A stretch of 22,479 bases of DNA from contig DEPC01000072.1 in the NCBI GenBank assembly GCA_002358555.1, positions 908 to 23,386 on the forward strand, read 5' to 3'. A program made the position numbers and the translations under genes. The stretch comes from Hungatella sp. UBA3402 (GTDB lineage Bacteria > Bacillota > Clostridia > Lachnospirales > Lachnospiraceae). The notes below the pieces were generated by a model, which was not told the DNA's origin, ran no database searches, and saw nothing but the letters and a program-made list of their open reading frames with translations. This document shows positions 7,822 to 15,714 of the stretch, piece after piece (within the stretch, counting starts at the first letter, position 1; each line of letters opens with the position of its first letter).

Positions 7822-8625
7822 ATGGGAGAGATGATTTCGTCATTTGATGGGATGAAGCTGTACTTAAACAAGGAAATTCCAGAAAATCCAAAAGCAGCCT
7901 TGGTGATTGTCCATGGACTTTGCGAGCATCAGGGGCGTTATGATTATCTGGCTGAAACATTTCACAAATCAGGAATTTCCACCTACCGTTTTGACCATCG
8001 GGGGCATGGTCGTTCAGAGGGAGAACGCACCTATTATGAGGATTTTAATGAACTGCTGGATGATACCAATGTAGTAGTAGATATGGCTATCTCAGAAAAT
8101 CCAGATATTCCTGTGTTTTTGATGGGACATAGCATGGGAGGATTTACGGTATCTTTATATGGAGCCAAGTATCCTGATAAAAAATTAAAGGGAATTGTCA
8201 CCAGCGGCGCGCTGACTCATGACAATACAGGATTGATTACTGGAGTTCCAAAGGGACTGAACCCTCATACACAACTTCCCAATGAATTAGGTGGCGGTGT
8301 CTGCTCTGTTGCAGAGGTAGTAGACTGGTATGGCAAGGACCCTTACAATACAAAGACCTTTACCACTGGACTCTGCTATGCTCTCTGTGATGGCCTTGAA
8401 TGGTTTAAGGAAAAAGAAAAGAGATTTCATTATCCAGTACTTATGCTTCATGGAGAAAAGGATGGTTTGGTCAATGTAAAAGATACCTATCAGTTCTTTG
8501 AACATGTATCTTCTGAGGACAAACAGATGAAGATTTATGGGAATCTGTTCCATGAAATTTTCAATGAATACTGCAAGGATGAAGTCATTGGAGATGCACT
8601 TTCCTGGATTGAAACCAGAATTTAA
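7822..8625 (+). CDS. Alpha/beta hydrolase, monoacylglycerol lipase/lysophospholipase type
   Basis: A 267-residue serine hydrolase of the Hydrolase_4 (PldB/MGL) group. The fold markers appear in order: oxyanion-side HGLCEHQGRY at 31-40, FDHRGHGRSEG at 58-67, nucleophile elbow GHSMGG with Ser104, acid Asp214 in HGEKDGLVN, and base His244 in NLFHEIFNE. There is no signal peptide or membrane helix, so it is probably cytoplasmic or loosely membrane-associated, acting on monoglycerides, lysophospholipids or other esters; the true substrate cannot be read from sequence. The ribosome site AGAGGAGG precedes the ATG at good spacing. It stands alone, with its stop codon immediately next to the end of the opposing HAD pseudogene. 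Confidence 0.9.
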   Translation: MGEMISSFDGMKLYLNKEIPENPKAALVIVHGLCEHQGRYDYLAETFHKSGISTYRFDHRGHGRSEGERTYYEDFNELLDDTNVVVDMAISENPDIPVFLMGHSMGGFTVSLYGAKYPDKKLKGIVTSGALTHDNTGLITGVPKGLNPHTQLPNELGGGVCSVAEVVDWYGKDPYNTKTFTTGLCYALCDGLEWFKEKEKRFHYPVLMLHGEKDGLVNVKDTYQFFEHVSSEDKQMKIYGNLFHEIFNEYCKDEVIGDALSWIETRI

Positions 8626-9257
8626 TTACAGCTCTGAGGAGATTTTCCAACGCTCCACAAGTCGTTTTAGACCGGATGCCTTATGACAGCCAGGTACAAT
8701 TAAATCAATGGACCCATGACCGCTGGTTGTGGGTTCCACTTTTCCTTTGAGTCTTTTGCAAAATAGGTCATAATAAAAATAGGTTTTTTCTTCTGGAACT
8801 GTTCGCGCAAATTTTAAAATTTGATCGTTTACCTTTTTTAAATCGTCTACCCACTTCAAACGGTGGTAATAAATATTGGTAAGTTCAAAAAATTCTTGAC
8901 TTACGATTCCTTGCTGACAGTATACGCTCTCCAATCCACATAAAACATTTAATATTTGGGGATATTCTCTGCATAAATCAATCACATAATCTACAGTTTC
9001 TTTTGGCATATCCGCAGTAAAGACAAGTTCCTTTTTATCTTTTACAAAGGCTCTGCTACAAAGGATACTTCATCATAATATCCTGGAAATAAATCTCTTA
9101 GCTGGTAATATTGATTTCCGCTTGCTACAACAAAATTGCAGCCGGCATTTTTCATGCTGGATAAAATACGTTTAAACCGCAGAGTATCATAAGTATAGTC
9201 TGAACGAACAAATGTGCCGTCAATATCAACAGCAACCAATTTTATATTATTTTTCAT
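8626..9257 (-). pseudogene. HAD-family (Cof/YbjI-like) sugar phosphatase, frameshifted and truncated
   Basis: Remains of a cytoplasmic HAD-IIB phosphatase. The start MKNNIKLVAVDIDGTFV (ATG 9257) has the catalytic DxDGT motif I, and the frame runs to FVAE before ending at 9042. The rest continues in another frame (AFVKDKKELVFTADMPKE ... SGHGSIDLIVPGCHKASGLKRLVERW). The junction at about 9050 lacks the few bases expected between VAE and AFV, where relatives usually have NG, so a small deletion (about 7 bp) is inferred. The protein also ends abruptly at 8626, before motif IV (GDGxND) and the C-terminal part, so a second deletion removed the 3' end right at the neighbouring hydrolase gene. No good ribosome site precedes ATG 9257. 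A functional enzyme is very unlikely. Confidence 0.85.
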
Positions 9258-9289
9258 ATCATCAATTTCTTTTGAGTGGGGATGTTTTA

Positions 9290-9430
9290 AATTCAAGAGC
9301 ACTGGAGGCATTCTTACACCGGCGTGTGAGTCAGCTCAATCTTCCTTTCCGCATGTTTGCTATTATAAGATGGGAATGGATTTCCTCCATAGATACAGGT
9401 AAGCTGCTCACCGCCTAATGGCGGGAGTCA
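9290..9430. repeat. Unclear remnant between the HAD pseudogene and treA
   Basis: This stretch is slightly more GC-rich and carries a tight GC hairpin (CCGCC-TAAT-GGCGG, 9411-9424) and a locally symmetrical GAGTCAGCTC patch. Read leftward it encodes short broken peptide pieces (HSHLIIANMRKGRLS, then a stop, then LTRRCKNASSALEF) without start or domain. It may be a decayed repeat or mobile-element scrap; I cannot name it. Confidence 0.25.
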
Positions 9431-9481
9431 GTCATGCCTATCTGATAATAATTTTGCAACACCCCTTTAAATTTACAGATT

Positions 9482-11179
9482 CTAATTTTTTACATTTCCA
9501 AGAACCATAAATTCATATGGCTCCATGGTATAGATTTTTTCTTCAAAAGCTATTTCTCTGTTTTCATCTCCAAAAGGCATACCATAATTCCTGTCTCTTA
9601 ATGTATCATTTTCCAGCAATAGCTTATAGTTGCTCCATTCTTTGTCTACTTTAATGTTTTGCTTCTTTCTATCCAAATTGCAAATCACAACAATCTGTTG
9701 TTCTCCCAATACTCTCTGATATGCTAATACCATATCTGTTTTTGTCTCCAAAAAGGAGATTTCTCCTTTTGCAATCACTGGATACATTTTTCTCATAGCA
9801 ATCAGCTTCTTATAAAAAGCGAGAATGGAATCTTTGTCCTTTTGCTGTGCTTTTACGGTAATTTCCTTTCTAAATTTCTCAGACATCGGAATCCATGGCT
9901 CTGTTTCAGAAAATCCGCCATACATTTTTTCATTCCACTGCATAGGAGTTCTGCTGTTATCTCGGGAACGGGCAGATAAAATCTCAAGTGCTTCTTTCTC
10001 TGTTTTTCCTTTTTCCAACAAAATATGATAATAGTTAAGACTTTCTACATCTCTGTATTGCTCTATGGAAGGATAATGGGCATTCAACATTCCAATCTCT
10101 TCTCCCTGATAGATATAGGGGGTTCCTCGCATAAAATGAATCATGCCTGCCAGCATTTTGGCCGATTGTTTCCAATAAATATCTTCATCTCCCAACCTGC
10201 TTACAATACGAGGCTGGTCATGATTACACCAAAACAGAGCATTCCAGCCATCCCCTTTTTGCATCCCTATCTGCCATTCCATAAAAAGTTCTTTTAATTT
10301 CTTATAGTCTGCAGGCATAAGCGCCCATTTATCTCCATCTTTATAATCTACTTTCAGATGATGGAAATTAAAGCACATGGAAAGTTCTTTTTCTTTTGAT
10401 GCAGAATACCGAATACAATGTTCTAATGATGTAGAGGACATTTCTCCTACCGTTACAAAATCCTCAATGCCTGTATCTTTTATCAGTTCTTTTAGATACT
10501 CATGGATATGGGGACCATCACTGTAAAATCTCCTTCCATCTCCTTCAAAGTCATCTTCCATCTGTTCTGGCTTGGAAACCAGATTTACCACATCAAACCG
10601 GAATCCCTTAATTCCTTTTTCTTTCCAGAATCGAAGGATTTCTTTTAATTCTGCTCTGACTTCTGGATTATCCCAGTTTAAATCTGCCTGTGTCACATCA
10701 AATAGCCGAAGATACCATTTTTTCAGTTCATGTATATACTCCCATGCAGAACCGCCGAATTTTGATTTCCAATTTGTGGGAGCATGATCTGGAGTACCTT
10801 CTTTAAAAATATAATACTTCTGATATTTTTCCTCTCCTGCCAGAGCTTTCTGAAACCATTCATGCTGCGTAGATGTATGATTAAATACCATATCCAACAT
10901 AATGCTCATACCCCGTTCTTCACTCTGACGGATTAATTCTTCCAAATCATCCATCGTTCCAAACAGAGGATTGATTTTTCGATAATCTGCGACATCATAT
11001 CCATTATCCCTCTGAGGTGAGATAAAAAATGGGGTCAGCCATAAATAATCCACTCCTAATTCCTGAAGATAATCTAATTTTTCGATTATTCCAGGGATAT
11101 CTCCAAAGCCATCTCCATTGGTATCCCGAAAAGATTTCGGGTAGATCTGATAAACCACTTTATTGCTGAAATCTGTCAT
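9482..11179 (-). CDS. treA: Trehalose-6-phosphate hydrolase (GH13)
   Basis: Cytoplasmic phospho-alpha-(1,1)-glucosidase that splits trehalose-6-phosphate delivered by the PTS into glucose and glucose-6-phosphate. It is 565 residues, as expected for TreA/TreC. The GH13 barrel has nucleophile Asp196 in GFRFDVVNLVSK, acid Glu246 in VGEMSSTSLEHC, and His320-Asp321 in CNHDQPRIVSR; FNFHHLKVDY and GTPYIYQGEEIGM are strongly TreC-like, which separates it from plain oligo-1,6-glucosidases. The ATG is preceded by AAGGAGA and lies only 12 bp after the treP stop, so the two genes form one leftward operon controlled by the divergent TreR. No clear terminator was seen after it. Other alpha-glucosidase activities remain possible but context argues for trehalose. 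Confidence 0.94.
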   Translation of the reverse strand: MTDFSNKVVYQIYPKSFRDTNGDGFGDIPGIIEKLDYLQELGVDYLWLTPFFISPQRDNGYDVADYRKINPLFGTMDDLEELIRQSEERGMSIMLDMVFNHTSTQHEWFQKALAGEEKYQKYYIFKEGTPDHAPTNWKSKFGGSAWEYIHELKKWYLRLFDVTQADLNWDNPEVRAELKEILRFWKEKGIKGFRFDVVNLVSKPEQMEDDFEGDGRRFYSDGPHIHEYLKELIKDTGIEDFVTVGEMSSTSLEHCIRYSASKEKELSMCFNFHHLKVDYKDGDKWALMPADYKKLKELFMEWQIGMQKGDGWNALFWCNHDQPRIVSRLGDEDIYWKQSAKMLAGMIHFMRGTPYIYQGEEIGMLNAHYPSIEQYRDVESLNYYHILLEKGKTEKEALEILSARSRDNSRTPMQWNEKMYGGFSETEPWIPMSEKFRKEITVKAQQKDKDSILAFYKKLIAMRKMYPVIAKGEISFLETKTDMVLAYQRVLGEQQIVVICNLDRKKQNIKVDKEWSNYKLLLENDTLRDRNYGMPFGDENREIAFEEKIYTMEPYEFMVLGNVKN

Positions 11180-11191
11180 CTTGCTTCTCCT

Positions 11192-13174
11192 TTATTTAAA
11201 TGTTATTACTGCGCTTTCATTTTCTTTTACATTGATTCCTGTATGAAACTGAATATCCTGTGCATTTCCTTCATTGCTGATAATACATACGGTAACATCT
11301 CGATGTCCTGCTGCCTTAATCTTTGCTCTATCAAATTTGACCAATGGTGTTCCTGCGCTGACCTTCTGACCTTGCTGCACGAGATATTCAAATCCGTCGC
11401 CCTTCATATCTACGGTATCAAGCCCAATATGTAACAGAACCTCCATGCCATTTGCCAGCTTTAATCCGCAGGCATGACGGGAATCTGGCATCAATGCTGC
11501 AATCTCTGCATCAACTGGTGCATATAGTATCTCATTTTCTGGAATAATGGCCATGCCATCACCCAAAACTCCCTCTGAGAACACACCATCTCCAACTTCT
11601 GCTAACGGAATTGCTTTTCCAGATAAAAATGCTGTCAATTTTCCTGATTCCTCTTTATTTGCTTCTTTTTCATGCAATACAGAAGTCATTACTCCTGCCG
11701 CTGCGCTTGTTCCTGCCCCAGAAGCAATTTCTGCCAACTCTGCTGTTTCATTTCCTTTCTCTGTCAGCAGACGTTTTTTTCCGACAACCGTTGTCAATAA
11801 GAATGGAACAGCAAATGCAATCGCCATACAAATGGCAAAGGAAGCCATAAACTGAGGCTGAATGGATAAGATACCAGGAATACCGCCTACCCCTATTGCA
11901 TTTGCAGTTGTCCCCGTCGCTACGCAGACAATTGCCGCAATGCCAGAACCAATCATTCCACAGACAAATGGAAATCCTCTTTTTAAGTTCACACCGAAAA
12001 TTGCTGGTTCTGTAACACCAAGATAACAAGAAATACATGCTGGAATATTTACTTCCTGGGCTTCGGAATCGTTTCTCTGCAGCCACACCATTCCAAGAAC
12101 TGCAGAACCCTGCGCAATATTTGCCAATGCAATCATCGGCCACAACATAGTTCCGCCGTAATCTGCAATCAACTGTAAATCAATAGCATTAGACATATGA
12201 TGAAGTCCTGTAATTACCAGCGGCGCATAGACAACCCCAAATACTGTTCCAAATACAATCTTAAATGTTCCGGTAATTCCAGCAAACACAAGGGAAGAAA
12301 TTGCTGCTCCAATCTTCCAGCCAATCGGCCCTAATACAAAATGTGCAGCCATTACGGACAATAACAGACTACAAAACGGAACAACAATCATTGAGATAAC
12401 CTGTGGTACAATCTTTCGGAAAAATTTTTCCAGATACACCAATGTAAATGCTGCTAAAATCGCAGGAATAACCTGCCCTTGATAGCCAATCATATTGACT
12501 TGGAAACCGCCAAAATTCCACTTTGGAATGTCTGCTGCTGCTGTTCCTGCAACCGCATATGCATTCAATAACTGTCCAGATACCAGGGTCAAACCAAGCA
12601 CAATACCAAGCATCTGAGTTGTACCCATTTTTCTTGTCACAGACCAACAGATACCAACTGGAAGCATATGGAATACTGCCTCACCAATCAGCCATAAAAA
12701 ACTGTCGATGCCTGCCCAGAACTGGCTGATATCACATAATGTTTTGGTTCCATTTTCAAATAAATATAAGCTGTCAATACAGTTTCTAAAACCAAGAATC
12801 AAACCACCTGTAATAATTGCCGGAATCAATGGTGCAAAAATTTCTGCTAATGCGGTAATCACTCTCTGCATCACATTCTGATTCTTCTTAGCTGCCTGTT
12901 TTACCGCATCCTTTGATACCCCTTCAATACCTGCCACTTTTACAAAATCATTATAAAAATCAGCTACAGTATTACCAATAATTACCTGAAACTGTCCTGA
13001 TTGTGTAAAGCTTCCTTTTACAACTTTCATTGCTTCAATTGCTTTTATATCTGCCTTTCCAGGCTCCACTAAAGCAAACCTCATTCTTGTCATACAATGT
13101 GAAACTGCTGCAATATTCTCTTTTGCCCCTACCAGATGTAACAACTGTTTTGCGTCTTCTTCATATTTTCCCAT
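11192..13174 (-). CDS. treP: Trehalose-specific PTS enzyme IIBCA
   Basis: Membrane transporter that imports trehalose and phosphorylates it using PEP via HPr. The 660-residue protein is a three-domain fusion: EIIB (about 1-80) with the phospho-cysteine Cys27 in SHCMTRMRF, a hydrophobic EIIC (about 110-460) with many membrane helices and TGLHHMSNAIDLQL, a Ser/Ala-rich linker (about 475-515), and a C-terminal glucose-type EIIA with the phosphoryl-accepting His582 in VLLHIGLDTV. The EIIA at the end is not universal in trehalose transporters, many of which borrow the glucose EIIA; here the protein is self-sufficient. GGTGGAGGA precedes the ATG. It is the first gene of the treP-treA operon, with a near-consensus promoter overlapped by operators. 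Specificity is assigned from treA and treR next to it. Confidence 0.93.
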   Translation of the reverse strand: MGKYEEDAKQLLHLVGAKENIAAVSHCMTRMRFALVEPGKADIKAIEAMKVVKGSFTQSGQFQVIIGNTVADFYNDFVKVAGIEGVSKDAVKQAAKKNQNVMQRVITALAEIFAPLIPAIITGGLILGFRNCIDSLYLFENGTKTLCDISQFWAGIDSFLWLIGEAVFHMLPVGICWSVTRKMGTTQMLGIVLGLTLVSGQLLNAYAVAGTAAADIPKWNFGGFQVNMIGYQGQVIPAILAAFTLVYLEKFFRKIVPQVISMIVVPFCSLLLSVMAAHFVLGPIGWKIGAAISSLVFAGITGTFKIVFGTVFGVVYAPLVITGLHHMSNAIDLQLIADYGGTMLWPMIALANIAQGSAVLGMVWLQRNDSEAQEVNIPACISCYLGVTEPAIFGVNLKRGFPFVCGMIGSGIAAIVCVATGTTANAIGVGGIPGILSIQPQFMASFAICMAIAFAVPFLLTTVVGKKRLLTEKGNETAELAEIASGAGTSAAAGVMTSVLHEKEANKEESGKLTAFLSGKAIPLAEVGDGVFSEGVLGDGMAIIPENEILYAPVDAEIAALMPDSRHACGLKLANGMEVLLHIGLDTVDMKGDGFEYLVQQGQKVSAGTPLVKFDRAKIKAAGHRDVTVCIISNEGNAQDIQFHTGINVKENESAVITFK

Positions 13175-13200
13175 GCTTTTATTCCTCCACCTGTTTTCAA

Positions 13201-13216
13201 ACTTGTTTAAACATGT
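13201..13216. promoter_or_regulatory. tre operator 1
   Basis: Palindrome ACTTGTTTAAACATGT, extending to 20 bp (13199-13218) with one mismatch. It lies at about +5 to +20 of the treP transcript, a classic repressor position. The core TTGTTTAAACA resembles the known TreR operator TTGTATATACAA. Confidence 0.75.
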
Positions 13217-13227
13217 TTGTTTCTTAT

Positions 13228-13256
13228 GTTATATCACACTTGTTTAAACATGTCAA
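13228..13256 (-). promoter_or_regulatory. treP-treA promoter
   Basis: On the minus strand, TTGACA (13256-13251), 17-nt spacer, TATAAC (13233-13228). This nearly perfect sigma-A promoter starts about 47 nt before the treP ATG. It is covered by operator 2 and followed by operator 1. Confidence 0.85.
13238..13253. promoter_or_regulatory. tre operator 2
   Basis: Same 16-bp sequence as operator 1 (ACTTGTTTAAACATGT). It lies between the -35 and -10 of the treP promoter and overlaps the -35, so bound repressor would exclude RNA polymerase. The centre is 37 bp from operator 1. Confidence 0.75.
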
Positions 13257-13268
13257 GGCTTTTTTGGT

Positions 13269-13284
13269 GTTTGTTTAAACAAGT
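13269..13284. promoter_or_regulatory. tre operator 3
   Basis: The 12-bp perfect palindrome TTGTTTAAACAA (13271-13282) sits just upstream of the treR -35 box, 31 bp (about three helical turns) from operator 2. It may allow looping with the other operators or autoregulation of treR. Confidence 0.65.
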
Positions 13285-13286
13285 TA

Positions 13287-13315
13287 TTGACTTTTTAATA
13301 CTTTGTTTCTATAAT
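13287..13315 (+). promoter_or_regulatory. treR promoter
   Basis: TTGACT (13287-13292), 17-nt spacer, TATAAT (13310-13315). Predicted start near 13322 leaves a leader of only about 16 nt, which contains the AGAGGTG ribosome site. Confidence 0.85.
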
Positions 13316-13337
13316 ATGGAATCAGAGGTGAACAAAA

Positions 13338-14069
13338 ATGCCAAAAGCAAGATACGAAGATATTTATAAAGACTTAAAACAGAAAATTGAAACTGATATT
13401 TTCGCCTACCAAGAACTTTTACCCTCAGAAAATACATTGATTCAAACCTATAATTGCTCCCGCAATACCCTTCGCAGGGCAGTTAGCCGACTGGTGACAG
13501 ATGGCTATGTACAGACTATGCAGGGAAAAGGAGTGCGCAATATCTATCAGCCTATATCTCAGACTGCATTTACTATCGGAGAAATTGAAACATTTCGGGA
13601 ATCTGCCGCACGAAATAACCATCATCCCCATACAGAGGTTCTTTTATTTACGGAGTTTGCGATTAGTGAACAACAAACTTTATATACAGGTTTTCCTGTG
13701 GGAACAGATATCTATTATATCCAGCGCCTCCATTATTTAGATGATATGCCATTGATTCTTAATCACAATTATTTCTTAAAAGAGGCAATTCCTGGCCTTA
13801 CAAAAGAAATTGCGGAAACTTCCATTTATGAATATCTGGAAAATACATTGCATATGACGATTGTAAACAGCAAACGAATTATGACTGTGGAAAAGATGAC
13901 ACAGATTGATGAAAAATATCTGATGATGAACGCTGAAGATTATAATTGTATGGCAGTGATTAGCAGTCAGACCTATAACAGTGACGGGGTGATGTTTGAA
14001 TATACCCAATCGCGGCACCGCCCAGACTATTTCCGTTTTTATGACAATGCAGTAAGAAAACCCATATAA
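13338..14069 (+). CDS. treR: Trehalose operon repressor, GntR family with UTRA domain
   Basis: A 243-residue regulator of trehalose uptake. The N-terminal winged helix (about 1-70) reads YEDIYKDLKQKIETD ... LPSENTLIQTYNCSRNTLRRAVSRLVTDGYVQTMQGKGV, the GntR/HutC pattern. The C-terminal UTRA domain (about 90-240) should bind the inducer; in known TreR proteins this is trehalose-6-phosphate. It is divergent from treP-treA, and the shared 163-bp gap holds three matching palindromes, so it is the expected repressor of both sides. The start follows AGAGGTG with 7 nt spacing. Length and context fit TreR well. Confidence 0.93.
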   Translation: MPKARYEDIYKDLKQKIETDIFAYQELLPSENTLIQTYNCSRNTLRRAVSRLVTDGYVQTMQGKGVRNIYQPISQTAFTIGEIETFRESAARNNHHPHTEVLLFTEFAISEQQTLYTGFPVGTDIYYIQRLHYLDDMPLILNHNYFLKEAIPGLTKEIAETSIYEYLENTLHMTIVNSKRIMTVEKMTQIDEKYLMMNAEDYNCMAVISSQTYNSDGVMFEYTQSRHRPDYFRFYDNAVRKPI

Positions 14070-14159
14070 AATCCCAACGAATAAGTTTTCAGATATGCTC
14101 TAGTGCTCCAGCGAACAAATGAAGGGGGATAAAGATATTAGTTTATGGTAGGAGGAATA

Positions 14160-14640
14160 TAGCTAGAAGTAACGCTCGGAAGAAGGCTGGCAGCTTGAAG
14201 GAAACATAGCTGCAAATCAAGATTTATCTACTTTTTTAAAAACAATCTCTGGCAGAATCTTCAAATGGTATCGTTATTTTACGTTTCCTGTGATAACCAA
14301 TCGGATTTGATAAGTATAATTCCACATAGTTCTTATATTACTATGACAACTATCAAAACAGAGAACGCTTTCTAGTGATAGCTTCTAGAAACTGCCAGTT
14401 ACCAGCAGAAAAGAAAGTTGCCCTCTGGACTGTGGCTTCAAAGCCAGTAACACTAAATCCCCACACCTCTGTTAAAAGTAGTCCCAAAAGCTCCTAAACT
14501 CGCTGTGCTCGAACAATAGGGACCTTTTTGCTCCTAAACAACAGAGTTGAGGGAACTAAGAGTTACTAAGGCTCCTGTAGATGCAGTCCAGAGGGCAACC
14601 TTCTTTTCTGCGTTACTTTTATCTACAAAATTTTAACTAG
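14160..14640. repeat. Non-coding repeat copy C with nested hairpins
   Basis: The whole gap 14070-14755 lacks a convincing gene. Its main feature is a 27-bp inverted repeat with one mismatch, 14405-14431 against 14585-14611, enclosing further complementary pieces (AGTAAC against GTTACT; CCTCTGTT against AACAGAG; GTCCC against GGGAC) and a direct repeat GCTCCTAAAC (from about 14490 and 14531). The outer ends are also inverted: AGAAGTAACGCTCGG near 14164 and GCGTTACTTTTATCTAC ending at 14627. The right end aligns with copy D in the same orientation. It may be a structured RNA or a MITE-like element; neither is proven. Confidence 0.6.
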
Positions 14641-14755
14641 CACAACAAGTTAAGTTACATAGAAATGCTTTCTTTCAAGCCTTGTACGCCATCTAACATT
14701 TCAAATTTATCTCTCCCTTCTTTCCTGCCCAATAAATGGGAAGTTGAAAATACTA

Positions 14756-15208
14756 TTACATTACATGTAAATCAATAAATACCAATGTAATTTCATTATC
14801 ATTTACTTTGCGAACAAAAAATTTAGCTGTCAAATCACTCATCTTTCCGTTAAGCGGAACGTTATCATAGTGAATAACTGCAACATCATCTTTGCCCATC
14901 CAGCTATAGTCTGATGAAATGTCGATACTATCTATAATTTTATCCTTATCTGGATTTTCCAAAATTGAAGTCACTTTATAATTCGAGAAACCAAATTTTT
15001 CTTCTGCTTCTTCTCTCGTATAACCTGGACAACCATAAGTATATACCGCGGATTCCAATAATTCTGGTGTCCAGTGCAGTTCAAAATCCTCAACAACCGG
15101 AAACATTTCAAATGCTTCCTTGTATTTTTCCTGTGCCAAAAGCTCATTCCACTCAATAACTATTTTTCTGATTTCTTCTTTACTGGCTGTTATGGGTAAA
15201 GTTCTCAT
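14756..15208 (-). CDS. Conserved hypothetical protein
   Basis: 150 residues from ATG 15208, which has GGAGGGG just upstream; the longer reading to 15253 has no ribosome site. The N-terminus is helical (SKEEIRKIVIEWNELLAQEKYKEAFEMF), followed by aromatic-rich text (FELHWTPELLESAVYTYGCPGYTREEAEEKFG) and an alternating beta-like C-terminal half ending in TLVFIDLHVM. No signal peptide, membrane helix or metal motif is seen. The shape recalls NTF2-like or immunity-type small proteins, but I do not recognise the family. It is the second gene of a leftward pair, 47 bp after the 77-residue gene, and no toxin-like partner is visible. Confidence 0.75.
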   Translation of the reverse strand: MRTLPITASKEEIRKIVIEWNELLAQEKYKEAFEMFPVVEDFELHWTPELLESAVYTYGCPGYTREEAEEKFGFSNYKVTSILENPDKDKIIDSIDISSDYSWMGKDDVAVIHYDNVPLNGKMSDLTAKFFVRKVNDNEITLVFIDLHVM

Positions 15209-15255
15209 TGTATTTCCCCTCCATATTCCGATTTGTCGTTCTGAGTCTTTCAATA

Positions 15256-15489
15256 TCAGAATATCAATTCTTTCAACTGTCCAACTAATTCCATATCTGC
15301 TTCTGTTAATTTTAAATTGGAACTAATCTCTTTTCCCTCTGGTGTTTTCACTTTAAACTCAATCACTGTGCCCACTGTCAAACCATTATGATATGCAGCC
15401 TTGCAGAATTTGGGGAATTTAGGGTGATTCTGAACAAATCGTTCCCAGGAAACTTTTAATTGCACCATCATCATAGGATTTATTGCCAT
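15256..15489 (-). CDS. Small conserved hypothetical protein (77 residues)
   Basis: A short protein with a very good ribosome site (GAGGAGGT, 5 nt before ATG 15489) and a strong upstream promoter, so it is surely translated. The text MAINPMMMVQLKVSWERFVQNHPKFPKFCKA is helical, followed by a beta-hairpin-like stretch (GTVIEFKVKTPEGKEISSN) and a helix (EADMELVGQLKEL). It resembles small proteins common in Lachnospiraceae whose function I do not know. It is the first gene of the leftward pair with 14756-15208. Confidence 0.8.
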   Translation of the reverse strand: MAINPMMMVQLKVSWERFVQNHPKFPKFCKAAYHNGLTVGTVIEFKVKTPEGKEISSNLKLTEADMELVGQLKELIF

Positions 15490-15525
15490 AATGACCTCCT
15501 CTCAATCATTGCTATCTAACTTGCA

Positions 15526-15562
15526 TCTGAAAACTTATTTCTGCCAACAAACAGTTTTCAGA
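15526..15562. repeat. Hairpin in the leader of the 15489 gene, with a repeated motif
   Basis: The arms TCTGAAAAC (15526-15534) and GTTTTCAGA (15554-15562) pair perfectly over 9 bp with a 19-nt loop. The sequence AATAAGTTTTCAGAT, read leftward here, occurs again just after treR (about 14082-14096), and TTTTCAGANNTNCTCTAG is shared with 14088-14105. It lies inside the predicted leader of the leftward operon. Confidence 0.5.
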
Positions 15563-15585
15563 CATTCTCTAGTAATTTCTTTGGA

Positions 15586-15614
15586 ATTATAATATAATAT
15601 CATTGATATTGCAA
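15586..15614 (-). promoter_or_regulatory. Promoter of the 15489-14756 pair
   Basis: On the minus strand, TTGCAA (15614-15609), 17-nt spacer, TATAAT (15591-15586). Predicted start near 15579, giving a leader of about 90 nt with a hairpin. Confidence 0.7.
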
Positions 15615-15644
15615 TCATTAGACTAGATTCAAGGTAGGCTTCTC

Positions 15645-15673
15645 TTGAATTATACTTAAAATAGAGGCATAAA
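15645..15673 (+). promoter_or_regulatory. Candidate promoter of the zinc-ribbon/Septu-like cluster
   Basis: TTGAAT (15645-15650), 17-nt spacer, CATAAA (15668-15673); the start would be near 15680, about 35 nt before the gene. The -10 is not strong. Confidence 0.4.
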
Positions 15674-15714
15674 AATTTTTTAGAAAAGTTTGCCATAATG
15701 AAAGAGGAAAAGAT

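Noticed and set aside
13199..13285. CRISPR-like or tandem repeat array in the treP-treR gap
   Set aside because: The three similar units are palindromic, irregularly spaced and lie on promoters, which fits operators and not a repeat-spacer array.
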